7,036 nt of DNA from Candidatus Kaiserbacteria bacterium RIFCSPLOWO2_01_FULL_54_13 (GCA_001781685.1 MFLZ01000029.1:1-7036); one strand, 5' to 3'; shown: positions 1-4,198, numbered from the stretch's first letter. The notes: generated by a model from the letters alone, not told the origin. Numbers and translations are program-made.

Positions 1-99
1 ACGCAAAAGTGGTAAGGGGACTATCTCGGATTACCCCGTCTTTCGACGAGCTATACGAGACTTCGGGGTACGTTCCTACGTGTTACTACCTCGTCTGCC

Positions 100-408
100 A
101 TGCCACACCTCCTAACTTTCGTTGATTGACGACTTAATCCGCCGTCGCAACTGTAGAGAAGCGTTGGAACGAAGCTTTAGACTTCGTTCTCGCTTTTGTG
201 CGTCGTCCTTTGAAGCATACGCTTCGTAGTAGACTAGCACATACGGACGATTATTCTTTGTGTACGATGACTTACCGCTATTGTGGTCTGAGACTCGTTG
301 TCTCAAATCGTCGGTGTATCCCGTATACAATCGTCCGTTCTTCTTGCTCTTGAGCAGATATACATAATGCATTGCTACATTATGCACAAAAGCTAAGAGG
401 TGTGGCAT
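100..408 (-). mobile_element. 309-nt hairpin-bounded insert with GIY-YIG ORF in 16S V1
   Basis: On the plus strand, 100-117 (ATGCCACACCTCCTAACT) and 391-408 are inverted copies matching at 16 of 18 positions. In the minus-strand RNA both differences become G-U pairs, so the arms form a continuous 18-bp helix at the place of 16S h6. Part of this stem may be native h6; the insert proper may be as short as about 275 nt. Nearly all the space between the arms is coding, which leaves no room for a group I or II intron core. It resembles the intervening sequences known from bacterial 23S rRNA, which cap a helix and are trimmed by RNase III, but here it is in 16S and encodes a nuclease. Confidence 0.75.
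112..372 (-). CDS. small GIY-YIG (URI-type) endonuclease inside 16S rRNA helix h6
   Basis: An 86-aa single-domain GIY-YIG protein. An alternative ATG at 408 adds 12 residues, but that ATG is the first triplet of the inverted-repeat arm. The ATG at 372 gives MHYVYLLKSK, the usual start of this family (COG2827/UPF0213-like) and matching the second copy in this window. Visible motifs: YVYLLKS and LYTGYT (the GIY and YIG strands), an Arg in DLRQRVSDHN (catalytic Arg position), the HN pair, and Glu in VYYEAY (metal-ligand position), followed by a basic helical C-terminus. The family contains Mg-dependent DNA-cutting nucleases, some mobile. The stop TAG (112-114) lies inside the right hairpin arm. 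The gene is in rRNA orientation, so it could be translated from the rRNA precursor; no clear ribosome binding site is seen. A 7-bp dyad, CATAATG/CATTATG, surrounds the start codon and may occlude it. Confidence 0.88.
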   Translation of the reverse strand: MHYVYLLKSKKNGRLYTGYTDDLRQRVSDHNSGKSSYTKNNRPYVLVYYEAYASKDDAQKRERSLKLRSNASLQLRRRIKSSINES

Positions 409-652
409 TCGACTTGCATGCCTTATCCATACCGCCAGCGTTCACCCTGAGCTAGGATCAAACTCTAAGTAAAAGAGAAATTACGCTCTCCCGCGACCGT
501 TTGGACGAATCCTCACGAGTTGCGAAAAAGTTAAATTCTTTTACGAATCTGATTTTACTCTTTTTTTAGGATGGACGGAACAAAAGAATGTATATCCTTT
601 TCTTCCACTTACTGTGTTTTTACTTCTACCTTATGGCCTACGCGCAGCGAGA

Positions 653-676
653 GAAATGAAAATGTATTTTCATTTC
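653..676. repeat. perfect AT-rich dyad upstream of 16S (11-bp arms)
   Basis: GAAATGAAAAT (653-663) and ATTTTCATTTC (666-676) are perfect inverted copies separated by 2 bases. The site is about 180 bp upstream of the 16S start. There is no T-tract, and the spacer is too short for a good RNA loop, so a protein-binding dyad is more likely than a terminator. No binding protein can be named. Confidence 0.6.
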
Positions 677-693
677 CAAGCCAGCGACGGCCA

Positions 694-721
694 TATCGAT
701 TTAACGAATGTTAAATCGATA
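694..721. promoter_or_regulatory. perfect dyad TATCGATTTAAC-N4-GTTAAATCGATA upstream of 16S
   Basis: Positions 694-705 and 710-721 are perfect 12-bp inverted arms around GAAT. The core TTTAAC-N4-GTTAAA has the shape of a dimeric operator, or possibly a recombinase site. It lies about 220 bp upstream of the 16S start in an otherwise gene-poor stretch (474-770). I found no convincing protein gene in that stretch and could not fix the rRNA promoter there. Confidence 0.6.
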
Positions 722-772
722 CCTATTTGGTTGTGCATTTAATTTTGCCACTATTCGATTTTCAATGAACAA

Positions 773-789
773 CCCCGCTCACGGCGGGG
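773..789. terminator. CCCCGC/GCGGGG hairpin, probably bidirectional terminator
   Basis: Stem 773-778 with 784-789, loop TCACG. On the plus side it is followed by CTCTTTT (790-796); on the minus side by the weaker TTGTTCATT. On the minus strand it would end the amidotransferase transcript and any transcript from the 864 promoter. Minus-strand ACGGTGG, just downstream of that start, could pair with the stem's CCGCCGT and act as an antiterminator. Confidence 0.6.
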
Positions 790-816
790 CTCTTTTCGAG
801 AAGAGTATTTCCACCG

Positions 817-864
817 TCAGGAGGTCATAGAAGCAAGTATAGGAGGAGTGCTCACGCGTGTCAA
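817..864 (-). promoter_or_regulatory. sigma70-type promoter TTGACA-N17-TATACT, toward 16S
   Basis: On the minus strand -35 TTGACA (864-859) and -10 TATACT (841-836) are separated by exactly 17 bases. Predicted start is 829/828, immediately at an ATG whose frame is only ATG ACC TCC TGA. The transcript would meet the 773-789 hairpin after about 40 nt. It begins just after the amidotransferase stop. It may drive a short RNA or be a distal promoter for the 16S operon; the window does not decide. Confidence 0.6.
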
Positions 865-870
865 CCTCTT

Positions 871-1614
871 TCACGTGACAACCCTCTCAATCCACGCAGG
901 AATGAGTTGCGAGGCCTCGGGAGATTCGCGGACAATTGAGGCAGCATCCGCGATACCCTCGGGCATATAGCCACACGTATCGCGGTTTAGCTTGCGAATT
1001 GCGCGCTCGGCCGAAAGCTCGGGATGAAATTGGGTTGTGTATGTCGCCTTACCGTAGCGCAAGGCGCCAAAGCGGCACATTGGCCCTGTAGCGAGCAAAA
1101 CAGCGCCTTGCGGGAGAGCCATCACGCTATCTTTATGCGCATACTGAACGAGGAAGGCGTCGGGCAAACCTTTAAAGAGCAAGTCGCGCTTCCCTTCTTC
1201 GGTGCGACAGACTTCAAAGGTGCCGGTCTTTGTCTGCGTCTCGTCGCGCGTCACGTTGCCGCCGTGCATCTGTGCAATGAGCTGATGGCCAAAGCACACG
1301 CCAAACACCGGGAGCTCTTCAGCAAAGGCGTACTTCACAAACATGCGCAGACGCGAAAGGATTATCATTGCCATGAGACGCGCCGGATCTTTCTCGAAGC
1401 GGCCGCCATGCAAATCGAAATCCCCCGAGCCGCCTATGATGATGCCTCCGTATTCCTTGAGAACCTCATCTGGATCGGTCCATGCCAATTTCTCATCGAG
1501 CGCAGAAAGAAAATCCACGCGCGCGAGAGGCTCGACTACCCGGCAGTATTCTTCTTGCTCAGCTTCGACCGTTTCTTTCCGCTCTCTCGACTGAATGACA
1601 AGAATCCTTTTCAT
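871..1614 (-). CDS. class I glutamine amidotransferase (GMP-synthase-like GATase)
   Basis: A 247-aa protein, the size of a stand-alone class I (triad) glutamine amidotransferase, which hydrolyses glutamine to supply ammonia. The nucleophile is Cys107 in FGVCFGHQ. The His/Glu pair is His197 and Glu199 in TTQFHPE. The oxyanion strand is IIIGGSGD around residues 58-64. Domain order and spacing are complete, so it should be active. There is no fused synthetase domain, so the ammonia acceptor cannot be named; relatives are often annotated as GMP synthase-like or peptidase C26-like. Start ATG at 1614 follows GGGGGT closely. A palindrome GAAGTACTTC (1638-1647) and an AT-rich TTATTATTA upstream could be operator and -10, but no convincing -35 is seen. 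The gene stands alone between the 1679-1705 terminator and the 773-789 hairpin. Confidence 0.87.
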   Translation of the reverse strand: MKRILVIQSRERKETVEAEQEEYCRVVEPLARVDFLSALDEKLAWTDPDEVLKEYGGIIIGGSGDFDLHGGRFEKDPARLMAMIILSRLRMFVKYAFAEELPVFGVCFGHQLIAQMHGGNVTRDETQTKTGTFEVCRTEEGKRDLLFKGLPDAFLVQYAHKDSVMALPQGAVLLATGPMCRFGALRYGKATYTTQFHPELSAERAIRKLNRDTCGYMPEGIADAASIVRESPEASQLIPAWIERVVT

Positions 1615-1669
1615 ACCCCCGTACGCTTAATAATAACGAAGTACTTCAGCTTTTATTGCAGTTCTGTGG

Positions 1670-1705
1670 AAAAGAGAAGCCGCCGCGGTTACGCACCGCG
1701 GCGGC
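1670..1705 (-). terminator. intrinsic terminator after the Val-leader operon
   Basis: Perfect 10-bp stem GCCGCCGCGG (1679-1688) with CCGCGGCGGC (1696-1705), loop of 7. On the minus strand it is followed by TTCTCTTTT (1678-1670). It closes the two-gene unit ending at 1755. Confidence 0.85.
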
Positions 1706-1754
1706 CCAGTCGTCATTTGGCGTCCAGTCTGCCACAGGACTTCGACTACTCGGG

Positions 1755-2081
1755 TCATACTTCCCACGATTCGACCCGAATTGTGCCCTCCGGCCCTGCG
1801 CAGAACGACAATTTGGCCCTGTTGTACACGCGCCAGAAGCCTCCTGCTTCCTGATCATCGCAGGCACGACAAACCTTGAAGCACTCGGGGCCTTCGCCTT
1901 CCGCGATTCGTTCGAGCAGTACAGGTTGCTCCTTCCTGTCGAGACCAGCATACAGGGTCTTGTCGCCCTGTACCGGTCTTAGGATGCGCTCGGCCTGCTC
2001 GGCAGATAACTCGCCGGTGTGCTTTACGCCTACGCGTGCAGCGCGGTCCGGCTCTTCCGGATCGCCGATCATGTCTACCAT
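1755..2081 (-). CDS. hypothetical 108-aa protein, possible Cys metal site
   Basis: I do not recognise this protein. ATG at 2081 is preceded by GGAGGG with 4 bases between, a strong ribosome binding site, so the start is well supported. The acidic N-terminal half includes ELSAEQAERILRP, probably helical. The C-terminal half has Cys67, Cys71 and Cys74 (CFKVCRAC) plus Cys94 (SFCAG), four cysteines that could bind zinc; this is inference from spacing only. No signal peptide or membrane segment is visible, so it is probably cytoplasmic. It is the second gene of a unit: the upstream gene ends at 2104, 22 bases before this start, and a terminator follows at 1705. It would share the Val-codon attenuator at 2466-2701. 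Confidence 0.72.
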   Translation of the reverse strand: MVDMIGDPEEPDRAARVGVKHTGELSAEQAERILRPVQGDKTLYAGLDRKEQPVLLERIAEGEGPECFKVCRACDDQEAGGFWRVYNRAKLSFCAGPEGTIRVESWEV

Positions 2082-2103
2082 GGTTCCCTCCAGATGCTGC
2101 TCC

Positions 2104-2432
2104 TCAGAGCAGCGCGATGAGTGAAGTGACCTCCGTTCTACTCATGTACGTCGGAAGGCCACGGCTGAGGTAGAAGTCCGTCTTGGGTCGCATTGGGTAA
2201 TCGTCCGAGACAAGCCGATAAATTGCAAACGGCTTACCCTTCGGAGCGAAATCCGACGCAACGACGCGAATGTACTCATTGGCATGGGTGATTTCGAGAA
2301 TCGAACCGTCGGGCGCAGAAATACAAAAGTGTCTGCGCTCGGGCCAATCTTCTCCCCAATGCGCCAACTCGATTTTTTCGCTGAAGCCTCGCGACTTCAG
2401 GATACTTCCCACAGTTTGATGTCCGGGTTCAT
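2104..2432 (-). pseudogene. hypothetical ~109-aa protein with apparent 1-nt frameshift near its start
   Basis: The open frame is 2104-2412 from a GTG (102 aa) with no ribosome binding site before it. A much better start is ATG at 2432, preceded by AGGAAAGGG, but its frame reads MNPDIKLWEVS then TGA (2397-2399). The two frames differ by one base. Adding one A in GGGAAGT (about 2405-2410) would give MNPDIKLWESILKSRGFSEK continuing in the long frame, a natural-looking protein. This points to a 1-nt deletion in a short A run, real or a sequencing error; a GTG start overlapping a short upstream ORF is the alternative. The product is unrecognised: soluble, mixed alpha/beta, with PDGSILEITHANEYIRVVAS in the middle. 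It is first gene of the Val-leader unit; the 108-aa gene follows after 22 bases. Confidence 0.55.
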
Positions 2433-2465
2433 GACCCTTTCCTTTCTCAAAGATCTGTGCAAACG

Positions 2466-2485
2466 AAAAGAGCCCCGGGCGGGGC
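2466..2485 (-). terminator. attenuator terminator of the Val-codon leader
   Basis: Minus-strand stem GCCCC/GGGGC (2485-2481 with 2476-2472) around GCCC, followed by TCTTTT. It sits between the leader stop (2514) and the first gene start (2432). It is also flanked by CCCCTTTTT on the plus side, so it could work in both directions. Region 2478-2485 can instead pair with 2528-2535 inside the leader ORF (GGCGGGGC with GCCCCGCC, 8 bp), which would prevent the terminator. Confidence 0.72.
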
Positions 2486-2513
2486 CCCTTTTTCTTTGCT
2501 TTTGGTTGTCAAC

Positions 2514-2666
2514 CTACAGCATCGAAAGCCCCGCCGGTTCCCCGACGACGACTACGACACTAATAAGGCTGCGCCTTTCGGTTCCTCCGCTCGGAAATGC
2601 AAAAGCAAAGCTTCCGCATTTCGCTCGCGTTACGTCACCGATAAGCTGTGAAGCCTGAAGCTTCAT
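2514..2666 (-). CDS. 50-codon leader peptide with five consecutive Val codons
   Basis: This ORF begins at ATG 2666 and ends at TAG 2514; the product ends SLISVVVVVGEPAGLSML. Residues 37-41 are GTC GTA GTC GTC GTC. The predicted transcription start from the upstream promoter falls exactly on the A of ATG, so the message would be leaderless. The terminator at 2466-2485 follows 28 bases after the stop. Pairing options fit ribosome-mediated attenuation. CGAAAG before the Val run (2580-2575) can pair with CTTTCG after it (2528-2523). GGCGGGGC (2535-2528) can pair with the terminator's GCCCCGCC. A ribosome stalled on Val codons would favour read-through. The ORF is longer than classic leader peptides (15-35 codons), so a small functional protein remains possible. 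Confidence 0.6.
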   Translation of the reverse strand: MKLQASQLIGDVTRAKCGSFAFAFPSGGTERRSLISVVVVVGEPAGLSML

Positions 2667-2672
2667 ACCGAA

Positions 2673-2701
2673 ACCCTAGCAAGCTCACCTTTGTTCGTCA
2701 A
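2673..2701 (-). promoter_or_regulatory. promoter TTGACG-N17-TAGGGT for the Val-leader unit
   Basis: Minus-strand -35 TTGACG (2701-2696), 17-base spacer, -10 TAGGGT (2678-2673, weak). The seventh base after the -10 is 2666, the A of the leader ATG. The terminator of the preceding unit lies just upstream (2725-2745), so a promoter is needed here. Confidence 0.55.
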
Positions 2702-2724
2702 TGCCTCTGCCGGTAAGCAGGTTG

Positions 2725-2745
2725 AAAAAACGATCCCCGGGGATT
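2725..2745 (-). terminator. terminator after the Leu-leader gene
   Basis: Minus-strand ATCCCCGGGGAT (2744-2733) is followed by CG and six T (2730-2725). An outer hairpin GTCGGT/ACCGAC (2747-2752 with 2764-2769) and a second CCCGGGG at 2777-2783 give alternative pairings. It lies about 60 bases past the stop of the 81-aa gene. Confidence 0.7.
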
Positions 2746-2805
2746 CGTCGGTCTAATCACAGAACCGACAAGTACTCCCGGGGTCATTACTTTACTTTCG
2801 AGGAA

Positions 2806-3051
2806 TCACTTTCCAGTGAGGCCCCGCGCCGCGTCAAAGGCTGCGAGGACAGCATCGGGACTTATCCCCTCTGCTTTCACAACACCGTTCTCGGCGACGA
2901 CCTTCACACTTCGAAACATGGCGATGTCTGCACTCGACGCGTGGGTCGGTTCGTTCAAATGCGGTTTGCTGCCCCCGCAGTGATGTGCACACATAGCCGC
3001 CGTGAGCTTACGCACGCGACGGCCGGCAAACCGTGACTTTCCTCTCGACAT
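2806..3051 (-). CDS. hypothetical 81-aa basic protein
   Basis: Unrecognised. ATG at 3051 is chosen because GAGGGGG lies 6 bases upstream; an in-frame ATG at 3075 and a further upstream codon would extend it to 89-100 aa but lack a good ribosome binding site. The N-terminus is strongly basic (SRGKSRFAGRRVRK). A CAHHC cluster occurs at residues 21-25, a possible metal site or chance. The C-terminus SVKVVAENGVVKAEGISPDA followed by a helix resembles a small beta-beta-alpha unit. No membrane segment is seen. It is the only gene of its unit, behind the Leu-codon leader (3184-3264) and hairpin (3137-3159), and is followed by a terminator at 2725-2745. A small GTCCC/GGGAC hairpin (3077-3092) sits in its 5' UTR. 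Confidence 0.65.
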   Translation of the reverse strand: MSRGKSRFAGRRVRKLTAAMCAHHCGGSKPHLNEPTHASSADIAMFRSVKVVAENGVVKAEGISPDAVLAAFDAARGLTGK

Positions 3052-3131
3052 GGGATACCCCCTCTCGGATTGCATGTCCCGTAATTGGGACGGCGCGACT
3101 CGTAACAATCAAAGAACAAATCGCTTAAGAA

Positions 3132-3159
3132 CTAAAAAGGCCTCCTTGGTGGAGGCCTT
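3132..3159 (-). terminator. attenuator terminator of the Leu-codon leader
   Basis: Perfect 9-bp stem AAGGCCTCC (3159-3151, minus) with GGAGGCCTT (3145-3137), loop ACCAA, followed by a T run. It lies 25 bases past the leader stop and about 85 bases before the gene start. Its 5' arm CCTCCACCA can instead pair over 9 bp with TGGTGGAGG in the leader (3200-3208), which would break the terminator. Confidence 0.85.
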
Positions 3160-3183
3160 CCTGATGTCTACATTTGGAGTTAT

Positions 3184-3264
3184 CTAGACACAAGCAAAAC
3201 CTCCACCATTGGTGGCAAGGAGGAGGCCAAGAAGATTACCCATACTAATTTGCTTGCTCGACAT
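3184..3264 (-). CDS. 26-codon leader peptide with Leu codon cluster (LLGLLL)
   Basis: MSSKQISMGN, then LLGLLL, then ATNGGGFACV. The ATG (3264) is the first purine next to the predicted transcription start (3265/3264), so translation would be leaderless. Five Leu codons are CTT CTT GGC CTC CTC CTT. Directly after them come the classic attenuator segments: GCCACC (region 1), GGTGGAGG (region 2, 3207-3200), then CCTCCACC (region 3, 3155-3148) and GGAGG (region 4). CCACC-AAT-GGTGG is the 1:2 hairpin, 2:3 is a 9-bp antiterminator, and 3:4 is the terminator. A ribosome stalled on the last Leu codon would cover region 1 and free region 2. This is the textbook layout of leu-type attenuation, though the controlled gene is unknown. 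Confidence 0.75.
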   Translation of the reverse strand: MSSKQISMGNLLGLLLATNGGGFACV

Positions 3265-3271
3265 GTAAACG

Positions 3272-3300
3272 ATATTAAACGACCGCTTTGAACCTGTCAA
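3272..3300 (-). promoter_or_regulatory. strong promoter TTGACA-N17-TAATAT for the Leu-leader unit
   Basis: Minus-strand -35 TTGACA (3300-3295), 17-base spacer, -10 TAATAT (3277-3272). Both boxes are near consensus. Divergent from the promoter at 3309-3336, with only 8 bp between the two -35 boxes. Confidence 0.82.
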
Positions 3301-3308
3301 ACACGTTG

Positions 3309-3336
3309 TTGACAATGAATTTCGGGGTGCTAATGT
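3309..3336 (+). promoter_or_regulatory. promoter TTGACA-N16-TAATGT for the Ile/Ser-leader unit
   Basis: -35 TTGACA (3309-3314), 16-base spacer, -10 TAATGT (3331-3336). Predicted start is 3343/3344, at the A of the leader ATG (3344). Confidence 0.78.
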
Positions 3337-3343
3337 GCCGCAC

Positions 3344-3409
3344 ATGAGCATCTGCTCACTCGGCAACATCATTATTAGCATCTCGATCACTCGAGGGGCT
3401 GTTGCCTAG
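3344..3409 (+). CDS. 21-codon Ile/Ser-rich leader peptide
   Basis: MSICSLGNIIISISITRGAVA, stop TAG at 3407-3409. Six of 21 residues are Ile and four Ser, clustered as IIISISI (residues 9-15). The ATG coincides with the predicted transcription start, so it would be leaderless. GGCAAC (3362-3367) before the cluster pairs with GTTGCC (3401-3406) after it (1:2 hairpin). GAGGGGC-T-GTTG (3393-3404) pairs with CAACCGGCCCCTC (3428-3440), which is the 5' arm of the downstream hairpin (2:3 antiterminator). Stalling on Ile (or Ser) codons would open 1:2 and favour read-through. Ile-rich leaders are known from ilv operons, but the gene downstream is not an ilv gene. Confidence 0.68.
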   Translation: MSICSLGNIIISISITRGAVA

Positions 3410-3428
3410 TTGTTTCTACATAAAATCC

Positions 3429-3457
3429 AACCGGCCCCTCACCAAGAGGGGCCGGTT
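3429..3457 (+). terminator. attenuator hairpin of the Ile/Ser leader
   Basis: Perfect 12-bp stem AACCGGCCCCTC (3429-3440) with GAGGGGCCGGTT (3446-3457), loop ACCAA. The following TCGTTCT is a weak T-tract, so termination may be partial. It competes with pairing of 3393-3404 in the leader ORF. Confidence 0.62.
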
Positions 3458-3603
3458 TCGTTCTGGGAGTTGCATCGAAGGTTTCGGCGCAGTTCCCAGA
3501 CCGACGGTCGGTCTGGGGCAGGTTTCGTGAGGGAGCCCTCACGGCGATGAGCCTGCTGGCTCTTTGACGTAACCTGCACATACCTCCACCGAGGGAGAGA
3601 TCC
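3458..3603 (+). promoter_or_regulatory. highly structured 5' UTR before the 132-aa gene
   Basis: In 146 nt there are three further hairpins: CCAGACCGA/TCGGTCTGG (3496-3516), GTGAGG/CCTCAC (3527-3542) and GAGCC/GGCTC (about 3549-3562). A 6-codon ORF MSLLAL runs from 3547 to 3567. CCTC-CACC-GAGG (about 3583-3594) could partly hide the ribosome binding site GAGGGAGAG. I do not recognise a known riboswitch class. Confidence 0.4.
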
Positions 3604-4002
3604 ATGATGAAGATTCTCGTTCCGTATCGCGGAATGCGGACGATCCAAGAGTTGCTCGCTGGTTACGACTGGTACAATCCGGGAGTAACCGATGAGAATT
3701 TTCCCTTTGAGCGCCATGACGATGTCGAGGTTCCTGTCGAGTTCATCCCATTCGGGAAAGCGATCGACGAAGGAACGGGGACCAAGGAAATCATCGCAAC
3801 GCTCACCGAGAAGGGTCTCCGTGGGCTGAATGCCGCCGAAAGTCTTGCGCTCGGAAAAATCAAGCGTGAGCAACCAATCAACGGCTTCGGCCAGACTTCC
3901 AAGGAAGGCTACATCGTCTGCGCAGTGAACGGTCGTGCGATTATGACGACTTTCACCGGGCGCTGGTCGTCCGGAATTGAAATCCCGGCGACACCGATCT
4001 GA
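3604..4002 (+). CDS. hypothetical 132-aa protein of a family common in CPR genomes
   Basis: MMKILVPYRGMRTIQELLAG then YDWYNPGVTDENFPF, a valine-rich strand EVPVEFIPFG, then TKEIIATLTEKGLRGLNAAESLALG, a Gln/Pro/Ile segment and GYIVCAVNGRAIMTTFTGRW. From memory the pattern 'ELLxxGxYDWxNxxITxENFP ... HFG ... LxxxGLRPATxxELLALG' is a widespread uncharacterised Parcubacteria family; this copy matches that plan but could not be searched. The fold and function are unknown; no catalytic motif or membrane segment is visible. ATG at 3604 follows GAGGGAGAG; the next ATG (3607) is an equally possible start. It is controlled by the Ile/Ser leader and ends before a hairpin overlapping its stop (4001-4007 with 4025-4031, GATGTCC/GGACATC) and the terminator at 4069. 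Confidence 0.78.
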   Translation: MMKILVPYRGMRTIQELLAGYDWYNPGVTDENFPFERHDDVEVPVEFIPFGKAIDEGTGTKEIIATLTEKGLRGLNAAESLALGKIKREQPINGFGQTSKEGYIVCAVNGRAIMTTFTGRWSSGIEIPATPI

Positions 4003-4068
4003 TGTCCGAGTGCCTGAGCGCCTTGGACATCAGCACCGATTCTCAAATCGAAAGGAGGTGGTGAATCG

Positions 4069-4106
4069 GAAGGCCGTGGCATCCCGCCGCGGCCTTCTAC
4101 TTTTTT
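4069..4106 (+). terminator. intrinsic terminator after the 132-aa gene
   Basis: 12-bp stem 4069-4080 with 4086-4097 (one G-U), loop ATCCC, followed by TACTTTTTT. It separates this unit from the T-box/serA unit whose promoter starts 6 bases later. Confidence 0.9.
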
Positions 4107-4111
4107 CAACC

Positions 4112-4139
4112 TTGACACACTCCACGGCAGGGGTAGATT
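4112..4139 (+). promoter_or_regulatory. promoter TTGACA-N16-TAGATT for the T-box/serA unit
   Basis: -35 TTGACA (4112-4117), 16-base spacer, -10 TAGATT (4134-4139). Predicted start near A4146. Follows the previous terminator directly. Confidence 0.75.
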
Positions 4140-4198
4140 GGAGATAGTGAAAGCCTTTGATCCGGTTCCGCGTCAGACGCGGGTTTCGGGCCGGGTCC

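Larger units (their letters stand above)
1..473 (-). rRNA. 16S rRNA gene, 5' portion, interrupted in V1 (helix h6)
   Basis: Read on the minus strand, 466 downward gives AGAGTTTGATCCTAGCTCAG, then GTGAACGCTGGCGG and GGCATGCAAGTCGAA, the canonical start of bacterial 16S rRNA. After the insert the rRNA resumes below position 100 with GGCAGACGAGGTAGTAACAC and GTAGGAACGTACCCC, equivalent to the conserved stretch after E. coli h6. The mature 5' end is estimated near 473 by analogy with E. coli, where AGAGTTTG begins at base 8. The gene runs off the window at base 1. The form TGGATAAGGCATGCAAGTCG is, from memory, typical of Parcubacteria. Between GTCGAA and GGCAGACGAG, where a short h6 hairpin is expected, there are about 309 extra bases carrying a GIY-YIG gene. 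Both rRNA flanks look intact, so this appears to be a real rRNA gene with an insertion and not a degraded copy. Confidence 0.93.

Noticed and set aside
100..408. Group I or group II intron in 16S
   Set aside because: The space between the arms is almost all ORF; no room for, and no visible trace of, the conserved P/Q/R/S core or domain V.
571..708. 45-codon plus-strand ORF upstream of 16S
   Set aside because: Poor ribosome binding site, no clear promoter, ends inside the 694-721 dyad, and no protein-like features.
1024..1854. 276-aa plus-strand ORF
   Set aside because: Antisense to the amidotransferase, whose catalytic motifs are intact on the minus strand; it also runs through the 1679-1705 terminator.
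3265..3390. Upstream extension of the Leu leader ORF to 68 aa
   Set aside because: The extension lies upstream of the predicted transcription start and overlaps the divergent promoter and the opposite leader ORF.
4061..4144. 28-codon GTG ORF after AAAGGAGGTG
   Set aside because: Shine-Dalgarno is too close to the GTG and the frame runs through the terminator and the next promoter; could still be a decoy site.
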